Assembly: GCA_028818225.1 (NCBI GenBank)
Contig: JAPPOG010000024.1
Coordinates: forward strand, 1 to 60,836
Origin: Gammaproteobacteria bacterium
GTDB taxonomy: Bacteria; Pseudomonadota; Gammaproteobacteria; Pseudomonadales; Pseudohongiellaceae
DNA: 60,836 nucleotides
Reading direction: 5' to 3'
Below, one piece after another: positions 38,265 through 47,935 of this stretch (positions within the stretch are counted from its first letter, which is position 1; each line of letters starts with the position of its first letter). The notes beneath the pieces were generated by a model. The model was given only the letters and a program-made list of their open reading frames with translations, was not told the DNA's origin and did not search any database. The translations under genes were made by a program, and so were the position numbers.

Positions 38265-38798
38265 TTAAGACACAGCGAAGCGATAAGTAGAAACAACTGC
38301 ATGTGGTAAATGCAGTAACCATTGAGCTATTAATACGATCAACGGAATCCCCAAAGTTATAAGCAAGGTTTCCACCATGGAGAGGCCGAACCACATTTCC
38401 GGTGACTGGCCACAAGGGCCATTAGCACCAAAGAAGAAAGGGATCCATTGGTCCAGAGGCATAAATGTTGGAAAGCCCGCGCCGATAGTGCAACTGGAAA
38501 TGACCGTGCCGTTTTCAACGCCCCAGGCATACCAGCTGGTATAGAGCCCACCTCCTAAAAAGAAGATGGTGGCAGAGAGACCTACAAAACGAATCCAGAA
38601 AGTCGCCCTGAAATAGAGACTAAGGGCTGCACTGATAATCGCGCCAACTACCCAGGCCCTGACCTGTACACAGAGAGCGCAAGGAAAAAACTGCAGAACA
38701 TACTGGTAATAAAGGGCAATGCCTTCCATGACTACCAGGTAGGCAATTCCTGCTAACCAGAAATACACCGATTGGCCAAGTTCGTAAAATCGTTTCAT
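38265..38798 (-). CDS. DsbB-like disulfide bond formation protein
   Basis: 177 residues with four membrane helices. The quinone-side pair is in FFPCALCVQVRAW, and the periplasmic loop pair is CTIGAGFPTFMPLDQWIPFF up to GPC, as in DsbB, where two Cys pairs relay electrons from DsbA to ubiquinone. The loop keeps the LDQWxP motif. It is probably a divergent DsbB paralogue and not the housekeeping one. Its neighbours are mostly exported proteins with paired cysteines. Confidence 0.85.
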   Translation of the reverse strand: MKRFYELGQSVYFWLAGIAYLVVMEGIALYYQYVLQFFPCALCVQVRAWVVGAIISAALSLYFRATFWIRFVGLSATIFFLGGGLYTSWYAWGVENGTVISSCTIGAGFPTFMPLDQWIPFFFGANGPCGQSPEMWFGLSMVETLLITLGIPLIVLIAQWLLHLPHAVVSTYRFAVS

Positions 38799-38941
38799 AA
38801 AGCTCTCTCAACTACAGTAATGGTGTAGAGTTTACCAAATCAGGACAGCCTGGGTACTTTGATTCTTGTTAATATAATGACTGATTAGCCAAATTGACCT
38901 GTTTACAAGGGTCGCTAGCACAGCGAGGTAAGCGCTAAACC

Positions 38942-39715
38942 ATGATTATGTCGACACTTTCTGAGTGGTTTGGCGTAAACCAGGAGTTACTCTGGTTTAC
39001 TACCATTGCGGTGGATTTGAGCTTCGCCATTCTTTTATTTCGATCTTTTGGACGCCAGGGGCTCTATGCCTCGATCGTAATCAGCCTGCTGCTGGCTAAT
39101 TTACAAGGCCCGAAGCTCACGGAAATTTTCGGCTTACAGACCAGTATGGGAGTAATCCTCTACTCCAGTATTTACTTTGCCACCGATCTGTTAAGTGAAC
39201 GATATGGTAAAGCTGAGGCAACCCGTGCGGTCATGATTGGCTTTACCGTGAGTGTGATCATTATCGTCATGATCAGTATGAGCCTCTTTTATTTACCGGC
39301 AACTGATCCGGAAACAGCAGGCCTTGCCCAAAGTATGCATGCGGCGACCGCCACCCTCTTCGACTTCACACCGAGATTTGTATTGGGTTCCCTGCTGGCC
39401 TATTTAATTAGTCAGCGTTTCGATGTGTGGATGTTTCATGTCATTAAAAACAAAACCCAGGGTCGGCATCTTTGGTTACGCAATAATGTATCCACCGTAT
39501 GTTCACAGGCACTGGATACAGTCATTTATGGCATTGTGGTTTGGTGGGGTGTGGTTGACTTTGTCACTGCCATGCAACTGGCTTTGGCGAAATACTTTTT
39601 CAAAGTTTTAATTGCGATTATCGACACCCCATTTATTTATATTGCCAGAGCATGGGATGTGGACGATAAGGATTGGGTGGCAGGAAAAGAAGAACAGCGA
39701 CAAAGTCTGGCCTGA
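38942..39715 (+). CDS. Queuosine precursor transporter (YhhQ/VUT family)
   Basis: 257 residues, about six membrane helices. The VUT signature is present: LQTSMGVILYSSIYFATDLLSERYGKAEA in parts, a later FTPRFVLGSLLAYLISQRFDVWMF, and RHLWLRNNVSTVCSQALDT, which carry the conserved loop residues of YhhQ. It imports 7-cyano-7-deazaguanine or a related precursor for tRNA queuosine. GAGGTAAG precedes the ATG. No preQ1 riboswitch was found in the leader. Confidence 0.9.
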   Translation: MIMSTLSEWFGVNQELLWFTTIAVDLSFAILLFRSFGRQGLYASIVISLLLANLQGPKLTEIFGLQTSMGVILYSSIYFATDLLSERYGKAEATRAVMIGFTVSVIIIVMISMSLFYLPATDPETAGLAQSMHAATATLFDFTPRFVLGSLLAYLISQRFDVWMFHVIKNKTQGRHLWLRNNVSTVCSQALDTVIYGIVVWWGVVDFVTAMQLALAKYFFKVLIAIIDTPFIYIARAWDVDDKDWVAGKEEQRQSLA

Positions 39716-39797
39716 GTGTGATTAATTGATTTGACAGATTTTTTGGCAACTAAGATACAATCGCCAGTGACCCTAGAAGAACTGACAGGTTCTAGGC

Positions 39798-41456
39798 ATG
39801 AGTAATCTGTTCCGGGAACTAAAACGACGCTAGGTATTTCGTGCTGCAACTGCTTACGTAGTTGTAGCCTGGATATTAGTACAGGTTGCCACGCTTTTAC
39901 TCTCCACCTTTCAGGCACCAATCTGGATTAGTCAGGCCTTTGTCATTCTTTTGGTGCTTGGATTTCCGCTTGCACTGATTTTGTCCTGGGCCTATGACCT
40001 TACACCAGAAGGTATTATTACTGACCCGGTAGATACTCAGCAGGCGGTAGCTCCAAAAATTTCTGTGCAGGCAAATGGAGTTGCCGTTCTCCCATTGGAA
40101 AATATCTGCGCCCAGGAGGGCTATGACTATTTCGTCGACGGGATGCATGCCGTTCTCATTACCAGCCTATCCAAGATCAGTGCTCTTAATGTTTTTTCAA
40201 GAACCTCGACTCGTCTTTATAAAGACACTTCCAAATCGATTCGCGAAATTGGAGCTGAACTTGGCGCTGCCAAGATAATCGAAGGCTCAGTTTATCGAGA
40301 TGAAGAATTGGTACAGATTACTGTGCAATTAATTGATGTGGCTACGGACACACTTAACTGGAGCGAGCAGTATGACTGCACACTGAGCAACATCTTGCAG
40401 CTTCAACGAGATGCTGCCAGTGACATTGCAAAACAAGTCAGCGTGCTGCTTACCGCGGAGGAGGAAGCCAGACTTTCAGCAGTACCTCAAGTAAGCCCGC
40501 AGGCTTATGATACCTACTTAAAAGGTATGCATTATTGGTATCAAATAACGCCAGAGAGCTTAAAACAAGGAATAAGGGAATTTGAACAAAGCCTGGAATA
40601 CGATGAAAAATTTGCCCCAGCCTATGCAGGCATAGCTTCCTGTTGGGCCGGATTGCAGCAGATGGGAGCCGCTAATCCAACTCAAACCAGACCAAAAATA
40701 CTTGCTGCAGTAGAAAAGGCCCTGGCCCTGGATCCGAATCTGGCTGAAGCTCATTTTTCTTATGGCGTTTATTCTGTTTGGTCTGCTTTTGACTGGAAAT
40801 CTGCACAACAGGCTTTTGAGACCGCCATTGAACTTGATGCCAGCTTTCCCGATGCCTTTGCCTATTATGCACATTTGCTCTGCATAATTGGTCAAGCAGA
40901 TAAAGCCAATGATCCTATTATCAGGTCCGTAAACCTCGATCCATTCAATCCACTAATTCGAGGACTTTATGGCGCTGTGCTTTGCTTTCAAGGTCAGTAT
41001 GAGCAATCAATTACTGAGCTGAATAAAGTTATCACGAGCATGCCCGAGAATTGGCTGGGGTATGAAGTCTTACGAGTAGCCAGGCATTTTCTCGGCGATG
41101 AAAAAGAAGCGATGGATGCTACCGCCACCATGTACAAACTGGTAGGACTGAACGACGTTGCATCTGCCATCGAAGAAGGATTTGAATCCGGGGGTTATAA
41201 AAACGCCATGATTCGCGGAGCTGAAACATTGGCTACCCATGCTGAAAATGGCGAAATTGTCTCTATTGCCCAGATTGCACAGCTCTATAGCTTTGGAGGT
41301 GAGCATGAGCGAGGGGCCGAATACATCAGGAAAGCTTATGAAGTTTTTGACCCGGCCCTACCTTATTTACGTTATTCCCGCTTGTATCCAGATGAACTAT
41401 TAAACACCTCACCGGTAAAAGAAGTTCTTAAAAAAATGCAGTTTCCGTCCAACTGA
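39798..41456 (+). pseudogene. TPR regulator gene interrupted by an amber codon
   Basis: The frame from the ATG at 39798 reads SNLFRELKRR, then TAG (39831-39833), then VFRAATAYVVVAWILVQVATLL, matching the head of a common gammaproteobacterial family (FRELKRRNVFRVAAAY plus one membrane helix). The following FQAPIWISQAFVILLVLGFPLALILSWAYDLTPEG also matches. Residues about 90-200 form the AdyCyc/FlgO-like domain (VLPLENI, FVDGMHAVLITSLSKIS, LIEGSVYRDEELVQITVQLID), and the rest are TPRs. One change, AAG or AAC to TAG, would explain the stop. Without it the product would be 552 residues. Initiation after the stop would need a weak TTG near 39951 and would lose the membrane helix. Inactive or suppressed; I favour inactive. 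Confidence 0.8.
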
Positions 41457-41470
41457 TTATTGAGGAACAT

Positions 41471-42868
41471 TTAATTATTCTTGCGATGCAATAAATACAA
41501 GCTGCGCTCACTTCCCCGTATTTGTTCTCGCTTTACTATTTCAAAATCTACAGTAAAAGCGCTCTCGAATCCTTCCTGAGAATATTCAGTAAAAATGTCA
41601 GTGCGGTTCGCCAGTAATCGCCTGACCTGGGAATCTGACTTGGGGATGAATTCAATCACCACATGCTGCGCAATAGCTTTCAAAAAAGCGGAGATCATAG
41701 TTAGTGGCACATTATTGGAAATAGCGAGATGGTGAATAAGCGCCAGCGCCATCACTACTCCATCATTTATGCGTTCACAAAACGAGTCCCTTTCAGTTAG
41801 AGACCAACCAATAGCGCCACTTGGATTGGTTAAATCCAAAAGCAGCGGGAGCAAGTTAAATTGTCTCTCTTTTTTCAGTTGCAGATAGTTTTTTTCAACC
41901 GCTACTGGGTCAATATCCCAGGCAACAGCTTTATAGCCAAGTTCACAGGCGACACGGCTGAAATGGCCATTGTTGGCTCCTAAATCATGCACTGGCAGCG
42001 CATGCTCACCAATTTCTGTTAAATACTCTCGAACCAGGTTTTCTTTCTCCTGCAGAGATTCGTCCTCATAGTTAGTTGCCGAGTAATAATCACCCCATTC
42101 TGTTTTTGGTAGCTGCCACTGGAGTTTGCGAGTGCCTGCGTGCAGGGTCTGCATCATTGCCTCCATTGCCTTTCTGCTTATAGGTTTTACCTGCAAGGGC
42201 GACCCATCTTCTGCAGTTTCTCCGAAGCGCTGCTGGGCCTTGGCATGGGCATGAATGTGAGAAAGCAGAAAAGGTGAAAGTTTGGTCCTGGCCGGAAGTA
42301 GTTTGCTGGCCAGATCTAATGGAATGCCATCGATATAGACACGCAGTAATTGGGACAAGCGCACATCGGAATAGCACATTAACGCCAGGGGACTCAAAAA
42401 ATGCTGACAATATTGTTTGTAGCCCTGCCAGGGTTTGCCTTCCTCATATCGCATAAAAGAAAGTGAATCGATTAATACAGCTCGCCCATTATGGAATTGA
42501 ATGTTATAGGCAGAAGCATCTTTCAGACTCATGCCATGCTTCAATGCCAGCCGCTGCACAGTCATTGTTGCTAATGCAGCATCCTTTAGTTGACTAAAAC
42601 TCCATTCATAGGGATAGGATATGAAAGGAACGAGTTGCGGTTGGATTGTTTTATACGAGAGCTCTGGATCAGGCAGCTCAATCTCAACTTCTTCATGAGG
42701 AATAAGAAGCTGCGCTTTGATTAACGCGGCATACAACCCACTTGAAATCAATGTGTCGTAATCTTTTGCATAACTATTATTGATCTGGCGATAGAGGGTA
42801 TCGCCCTGCTTAAACAAGAAACCAGCTGGATCTCGAAAAGAGGATGGTAATACTTCAGATGTTGTCAT
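41471..42868 (-). CDS. Kinase-like plus SAM methyltransferase protein
   Basis: 465 residues from the ATG at 42868 (GGAGATGG upstream). The first 230 residues contain LKHGMSLKDASAYNIQFHNGRAVLIDS in parts, resembling the catalytic loop and metal-Asp strand (DxxxxN...xLID) of protein-kinase-like folds. The second part is a Rossmann methyltransferase: VHDLGANNGHFSRVA (motif I), AWDIDP (motif II), ALALIHHLAISNN (motif IV region), IEFIPKSD. Proteins of this build occur near polysaccharide and nodulation-type loci and are called SAM-dependent methyltransferases; a sugar or lipid substrate is a guess. It diverges from a PGTGS mini-protein gene at 42991. Confidence 0.75.
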   Translation of the reverse strand: MTTSEVLPSSFRDPAGFLFKQGDTLYRQINNSYAKDYDTLISSGLYAALIKAQLLIPHEEVEIELPDPELSYKTIQPQLVPFISYPYEWSFSQLKDAALATMTVQRLALKHGMSLKDASAYNIQFHNGRAVLIDSLSFMRYEEGKPWQGYKQYCQHFLSPLALMCYSDVRLSQLLRVYIDGIPLDLASKLLPARTKLSPFLLSHIHAHAKAQQRFGETAEDGSPLQVKPISRKAMEAMMQTLHAGTRKLQWQLPKTEWGDYYSATNYEDESLQEKENLVREYLTEIGEHALPVHDLGANNGHFSRVACELGYKAVAWDIDPVAVEKNYLQLKKERQFNLLPLLLDLTNPSGAIGWSLTERDSFCERINDGVVMALALIHHLAISNNVPLTMISAFLKAIAQHVVIEFIPKSDSQVRRLLANRTDIFTEYSQEGFESAFTVDFEIVKREQIRGSERSLYLLHRKNN

Positions 42869-42990
42869 CAAGCCATCTCCGGTAGTAATGCTTACCTGCT
42901 TCCCCTATACTGTCGCTGGGATGACGGGTTCGCAAGGATTCTGTAACATCACTAACCCAGTTGCAAGTTCACAAAAGAGAAAGCAAGTTA

Positions 42991-43260
42991 ATGTCATCAA
43001 GTAGTCAAGTCATAACCAGCCTGGTAGCGATTCTTAGCATTGCTGTCTTTAGTGCCGAAGCTCATGCCTACATGAATCCGGGCACCGGCAGCATGATCTT
43101 GCAAGCCCTGGTAGCTGGTTTCGCAGTCATTTCCGTAACCGTAAAAATCTACTGGTACAAACTTGTTGCTTTCTTCAAGGGTGAAACCTACGACCCTGAA
43201 GAAGACCTGCTTGCCGATATTGATCTTGATGATGAAGAAACTGAAAAATCATCCGACTAA
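42991..43260 (+). CDS. Small membrane protein with PGTGS motif
   Basis: 89 residues from the ATG at 42991 (GAGAAAG upstream; the TTG at 42961 is spurious). A Sec signal or first helix ends at AEAHAY, followed by MNPGTGSMILQALVAGFAVI, a second helix, then an acidic tail (EEDLLADIDLDDEETE). The AYxxPGTGS...Q pattern recurs in small proteins next to kinase-like/methyltransferase genes, as here where the genes diverge with 122 bases between starts. Function unknown, possibly a partner in the same envelope process. Confidence 0.75.
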   Translation: MSSSSQVITSLVAILSIAVFSAEAHAYMNPGTGSMILQALVAGFAVISVTVKIYWYKLVAFFKGETYDPEEDLLADIDLDDEETEKSSD

Positions 43261-43304
43261 AATCTTGCCTTAATATTTCTGTTCTCACTTAACTCATTAG
43301 CGTC

Positions 43305-45062
43305 TTATTGGCGCTTGTCTTCTAAATACTGATTAACAATGCGTTCCAGTAATTCCAGAGGTAACGCGCCCTGCCCCAAAATTACATCGTGAAACTCCCG
43401 GATATCGAATCGATTACCAAGTTCATCTTCAGCGCGCTGTCGTAGCTCCAGAATTTTCATTTCGCCAAGCTTGTACGCCAAAGCCTGACCCGGCCAGGAA
43501 ATATAGCGGTCTACCTCGGCTCGAACATTCGCTCGCGACAAAGAAGTATTGTCACTGAGATAATCTATTGCCTGCTGTCTGCTCCAACCTTTGGCATGAA
43601 TACCTGTATCAATAACCAATCGACAGGCGCGCCACATTTCATAACTCAGGCGACCAAAATGTTCATACTCGTTCGCATATATATCCATTTCGATAGCGAG
43701 TTTTTCCGAGTACAGGCCCCAGCCTTCTCCAAAAGCAGAAAATCCCAGTTGCGTGCGAAAAGCCGGCAGGTTTTCCATTTCCTGGGCTATCGCATTTTGT
43801 TGATGGTGCCCCGGCACTGCCTCATGGGCCGTTAAAGCCGGCAGTTCATAAAGTGGTCGCTGATCCAAGGCGTAGGTATTTACCCAATATGCCCCTCCTC
43901 GGGTGCCACCGCTTACACCGAAATTATAAGAAGCAGTTGTATAGTTTGGCGCTATCTCTGCGGGGACGGCGACCACACCGTAAGGCATACGTGGCAAGCG
44001 ACCAAAAAATTCCGGCATCCGATAATCAATTTTTTTGGCAACAAAGGAAGCCGCTTGTAATAATTCCTCGGCGGTTTGCGCATAGAAGCGCGGGTCGGTA
44101 CGAAGGAACTCCGTAAATTCTGCAAAACCACCCGCAAATCCTGCAGACTCAATCAGAGCATCCATCTCTTCGCGAATTCTTGCCACTTCACTTAAACCAA
44201 TTTGATGTATTTCATCCGCGCTTAAATCAGTACGAGTGGTATAAACCCGTATCTGATGGGCGTAGTATTCTTCTCCATTTGCAAGATCAGAAGCTGCGAT
44301 TCCTTCAGTTGCCGCTGGGTAATATTCTTCTTCGAGAAAAGTCGCCAGCTGCCGGAATGAAGGAATCGCGTAATTACGAATAGCTGTGCGCGTATCGTTT
44401 AGCAATTGTGTACGCAGCGACTCTGGCAGGCGTTCATTAATATCCAAAATAGGCTCTGCCAGGCTGCTATCATCGGGATTGTCATAAACCTGGGCCTGAA
44501 CAGTCGGCAGGATCCCATCGATAATTATCTTGGGTAATACGAAGCCTTCACGCATACCCTGCCGCATATTGTTGATGTTCTCATTGAAGTAACGGGGAAA
44601 TTCTTCGATGCGAGAAATATAGGCCCGATAGTCTTCTTCGGTATTCATGGGCACACCGAAACTGGCTCTCAAGGCGCCGGCAAAAAAACTGGAAAAAGTA
44701 TTAAAAGGAATGCGCGAGGTATTCAGGCGCATACCATCAATTGATCGAGCCAGGACCCATCCCAGCAAATCATAATTCACCTGGTCGTCACGATTAAGAC
44801 CATCACGATCAATGGCATCCAGTCGTTCTTGAAATTCTTCTTCCGATGTCAAACGCCGCGCCTGATCAACAGAAGAAACCTGGGGCAATAGATGATTATA
44901 AGCCGCTATTCCAGCTCGAGTCGCCAGGGTCGGATTCTCCAGCAAGCGGTATGCCCAGTAATCATCCATCAATTCCTGTAATTGACGCTCAGCCGATTGT
45001 GCAGCCAACTGGGTCGACAAAGCCAACAGGATAATAGACGCCAGAGTAGTGAGAGTTTTCAT
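43305..45062 (-). CDS. Secreted DUF885 metallopeptidase-like protein
   Basis: 585 residues from the ATG at 45062 (a GTG four codons upstream is possible). A Sec signal ends at QLAAQS. The zinc-type motif HEAVPGHHQQ in ALTAHEAVPGHHQQNAIAQ defines DUF885, with a downstream Glu in GEGWGLYSEKLAIEM. The family resembles thermolysin-like gluzincins and acts outside the cytoplasm; substrates are not known. It diverges from the class III aminotransferase at 45158. Confidence 0.9.
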   Translation of the reverse strand: MKTLTTLASIILLALSTQLAAQSAERQLQELMDDYWAYRLLENPTLATRAGIAAYNHLLPQVSSVDQARRLTSEEEFQERLDAIDRDGLNRDDQVNYDLLGWVLARSIDGMRLNTSRIPFNTFSSFFAGALRASFGVPMNTEEDYRAYISRIEEFPRYFNENINNMRQGMREGFVLPKIIIDGILPTVQAQVYDNPDDSSLAEPILDINERLPESLRTQLLNDTRTAIRNYAIPSFRQLATFLEEEYYPAATEGIAASDLANGEEYYAHQIRVYTTRTDLSADEIHQIGLSEVARIREEMDALIESAGFAGGFAEFTEFLRTDPRFYAQTAEELLQAASFVAKKIDYRMPEFFGRLPRMPYGVVAVPAEIAPNYTTASYNFGVSGGTRGGAYWVNTYALDQRPLYELPALTAHEAVPGHHQQNAIAQEMENLPAFRTQLGFSAFGEGWGLYSEKLAIEMDIYANEYEHFGRLSYEMWRACRLVIDTGIHAKGWSRQQAIDYLSDNTSLSRANVRAEVDRYISWPGQALAYKLGEMKILELRQRAEDELGNRFDIREFHDVILGQGALPLELLERIVNQYLEDKRQ

Positions 45063-45157
45063 GAAGGGAAACACTGTATCAAATATTGCGAGCCTGGGAA
45101 TTAAATTTCTCCTATGATTAGTATTTATCAGGTACTACTGAAAAGCAGGATTTCTGT

Positions 45158-46489
45158 ATGGAATATCCAAATCCCGAATCGCAATCTGCGACGCTTGCTG
45201 CCAGAGCAAGGCATGTGCTTCCCGATGGCAACAGTCGCACAACAATCGCGCTAAAGCCTTATCCCATCTATATCGAAAGTGCTGCTGGCGCAGAGGTTAT
45301 CGATGTAGATGGTAATCATTACATCGATTTCAATAACAACTATACCTCTTTACTGCATGGCCACTGTTTTGAACCCGTAACAAGAGCAGTTGAATCTCAA
45401 CTTACCAAAGCAACAGCATGTTCATTCACAACGGTAGCCGAAATCGAACTGGCAGAACTGTTATGCGATCGTGTCGAATCTTTCGAAAAAATCAGGTTCT
45501 GTAATTCTGGCTCCGAAGCTGTCATGAACATGTTAAAGGCAGCACGAGCTTTTACCGGACGCCCAAAGGTTGCCAAGATCGAAGGGCTCTATCATGGCTC
45601 TTATGATTTTGCTGAGGTGAGCCTGAAGAACCGGCCGGAAGATCGCAAAGGCCTGGTGCCTCGTTCTACCCCCTATAGTTTTGGCACACCGGATTCAGTG
45701 CTTCACGAAGTTATTCCCCTTCCCTTTAATGAAGCGGAAGTAACCGAGGCTATCGTAGAGCAACATGCCGACAGCCTGGCCTGCATCATGATCGACCTGA
45801 TGCCCCAGACACTCAGTATGAGCTCACCTTCGGCAGAATACTTGTCGACCCTCGCGCGCCTGGCTAATCAGTACAACATCCTGCTGGCGTTTGATGAAGT
45901 AATCAGTTTTCGGCTGGGCTATTCCGGTGGTCAGGGTATGTTCGGCTTGAAACCTGACATAACAAGTTTGGGAAAAATAATCGGCGGAGGATTTCCCGTC
46001 GGTGCCATCGCCGGTCGGGCTGACATTATGTCAGTATTCGAGCCCGGTGCTGATGGTATTGCCCGCCTTCCCCACGGCGGAACTTTTAATGGCAACCCCA
46101 TCACCATGGCAGCAGGCAAGGCCGCCATGTCGGCAATGGATGTTGAAAAATTCAATCAACTCAATGCACTAGGTGACCAGTTAAGAGAAGAAACGGCTTC
46201 TACCCTGGCCGATTTGAACATGCCCGGTCAGGTAATCGGTAAAGGCTCCCTGTTTGCAGTTCGATTTCATGACCGCCCGATGGATAATTTTGCCGACATC
46301 TTGGTGCGCGATGATGAGAGAGTTTTTATGGAACATCTGCGTAACTACCTCATCGGCAACGGCATCTGGATTGGTAGCAATATGGCGGGGTGTTTATCTA
46401 CCGCTACTACTGAGGATCACATCGATAAGTTTTGTAAAACTCTTTCTGCGGGAATAGAAGCTTGCAAAGAATCATTTCCGGCAAACTGA
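45158..46489 (+). CDS. Class III PLP aminotransferase (HemL/GSA-aminomutase-like)
   Basis: 443 residues, cytoplasmic. The PLP lysine is in TSLGKIIGGGFPVGA, the PLP-binding Asp in LLAFDEVISFRLG, and the phosphate-binding turn is CNSGSEAVM. LPDGNSRTTI near the start and HGGTFNGNPITMAAG resemble glutamate-1-semialdehyde aminomutase. It is followed 24 bases later by an amino acid permease, so a catabolic omega-aminotransferase on an imported amine or amino acid is more likely than haem synthesis. It cannot be decided from sequence. Confidence 0.87.
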   Translation: MEYPNPESQSATLAARARHVLPDGNSRTTIALKPYPIYIESAAGAEVIDVDGNHYIDFNNNYTSLLHGHCFEPVTRAVESQLTKATACSFTTVAEIELAELLCDRVESFEKIRFCNSGSEAVMNMLKAARAFTGRPKVAKIEGLYHGSYDFAEVSLKNRPEDRKGLVPRSTPYSFGTPDSVLHEVIPLPFNEAEVTEAIVEQHADSLACIMIDLMPQTLSMSSPSAEYLSTLARLANQYNILLAFDEVISFRLGYSGGQGMFGLKPDITSLGKIIGGGFPVGAIAGRADIMSVFEPGADGIARLPHGGTFNGNPITMAAGKAAMSAMDVEKFNQLNALGDQLREETASTLADLNMPGQVIGKGSLFAVRFHDRPMDNFADILVRDDERVFMEHLRNYLIGNGIWIGSNMAGCLSTATTEDHIDKFCKTLSAGIEACKESFPAN

Positions 46490-46513
46490 GCAACGCGATA
46501 TAAGGAATAAAGA

Positions 46514-47887
46514 ATGAGTGGTGTGCGACTGCAACGGAAGGTGGGATTGGCGGGTGCCGTTTTTCTCATGGTAGGTAATGTCGTTGGCGCTTCTATTTTT
46601 ATCCTGCCGGGTAATCTTGCCGGCATTGCCGGGCCGGCAGTATTCATCGCCTACCTGATTGCGATTATTCCTGCGTTCTTTAACACCCTGGTGGCCGCGC
46701 AGGTTGGTGGCATTTTGCCGGTCAGCGCTTCCGATTATGTCTTTACCAGTATCGTGCTGCATCCCTTGCTCGGTTTTCTCAAAGTCTGGGCAGCAATGCT
46801 GGGCGCCCTGGTTGGTGGCCCGATCCTCGCCTATGGCTTTGCGGATTATTTTGCCTTTTTTATGCCTGATCTGAGCCGACTTACAATTGCTGTCGCTATT
46901 GTCGTCATAATCATGATGATAAATCTCCTGGGCATTCGTTCCAGCGTCAAAATGCAGATGGTGATGGTGTCGATATTTGTAATTGCGCTATTGATACTCT
47001 CACTGGGGGGACTTTTCTTTATCGATCTGGATTTATTAACGCCCATGGCACCGCTGGGATGGGGTGCGGTTTTATCAGCGGCGGTTCCGGCCTATTTCTC
47101 CTACACCGGTTTCACCATGTTGCTTTCCATCACCGAGGAAATAAAAAACCCGGCAAAAAATATTCCACTAATAACTCTCTATACGTTTCTAATTGTTGCC
47201 TTCATTTATATCTCGGTAACTTTTGTCGTGCCGGGCTTAATTCCCTGGCAGGAACTGGGTGCCATTGCTGCACCGCTCAGTGCTGCCGCTGCAACTTTTT
47301 TACCGGAATGGTATTCCACTGCCATTACCCTGGCCGCATTATTGGCCGCCGGCACATCTATTAACATGATTATCATTACCTGCTCTCGCTCCTTCTTCGC
47401 GGTTGCACGCAATCGAATCTATCCGGATATTTTCAACCGCGTCAGCCGCCGCACCGGCGAACCGGATACAACAATTATTTTAGTGGCGTTTGTTATTCTC
47501 GGCGGCATCGCCTTCCAGGGCAACATCGCCCAGTATGCCTCGGTTTCGGTAATAGGATGGATGTTATATGGAATCATTTGGGGCGTTGCGCTGGTGCTGT
47601 TACCAAAGAAACTGCCAGACCACTACAACAATGCCCAGTTTAAACTAAGCCCAACCTGGCTGTGGATTACTGCAGTGGTGAACATAGTCATAGGGGCACT
47701 GTTTATCTTTATCGCCGTCAGGGATAACACCGCGCCAGCTCTTGGTTATTTCTTCCTGCTCTTTTTAGGGGTTGTCTACTATCTGCTGCGACAAAGAGTG
47801 CTTGCAAAAGAAGGCATCTCCCTCGAAGCATTGCTAAGGAATGAAACCGAAGAGGCAACTCGTGCTACGCAGGAAGCCATAGCTTAG
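46514..47887 (+). CDS. APC-family amino acid permease
   Basis: 457 residues, about twelve membrane helices. The first helix carries VGNVVGASIFILPGNLAG, the GxG unwound substrate site of APC transporters, and helix 6-7 region shows AVPAYFSYTGFTMLLSITEEIKNPAKNIP, with the conserved EEIKNPxKNIP loop. The transporter is probably an amino acid or amine/H+ symporter or antiporter. It follows the aminotransferase closely and likely supplies its substrate. The ATG has AAGGAATAAAGA upstream. Confidence 0.9.
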   Translation: MSGVRLQRKVGLAGAVFLMVGNVVGASIFILPGNLAGIAGPAVFIAYLIAIIPAFFNTLVAAQVGGILPVSASDYVFTSIVLHPLLGFLKVWAAMLGALVGGPILAYGFADYFAFFMPDLSRLTIAVAIVVIIMMINLLGIRSSVKMQMVMVSIFVIALLILSLGGLFFIDLDLLTPMAPLGWGAVLSAAVPAYFSYTGFTMLLSITEEIKNPAKNIPLITLYTFLIVAFIYISVTFVVPGLIPWQELGAIAAPLSAAAATFLPEWYSTAITLAALLAAGTSINMIIITCSRSFFAVARNRIYPDIFNRVSRRTGEPDTTIILVAFVILGGIAFQGNIAQYASVSVIGWMLYGIIWGVALVLLPKKLPDHYNNAQFKLSPTWLWITAVVNIVIGALFIFIAVRDNTAPALGYFFLLFLGVVYYLLRQRVLAKEGISLEALLRNETEEATRATQEAIA

Positions 47888-47935
47888 ATAGAATAGGAAA
47901 AATCGTTCTTTCTTCTCCAGCCACAGGAGTCTGAC

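Noticed and set aside
38799..38941. Possible preQ1 riboswitch before the queuosine precursor transporter.
   Set aside because: No preQ1-type hairpin with a following C/A-rich tail could be found in the leader.
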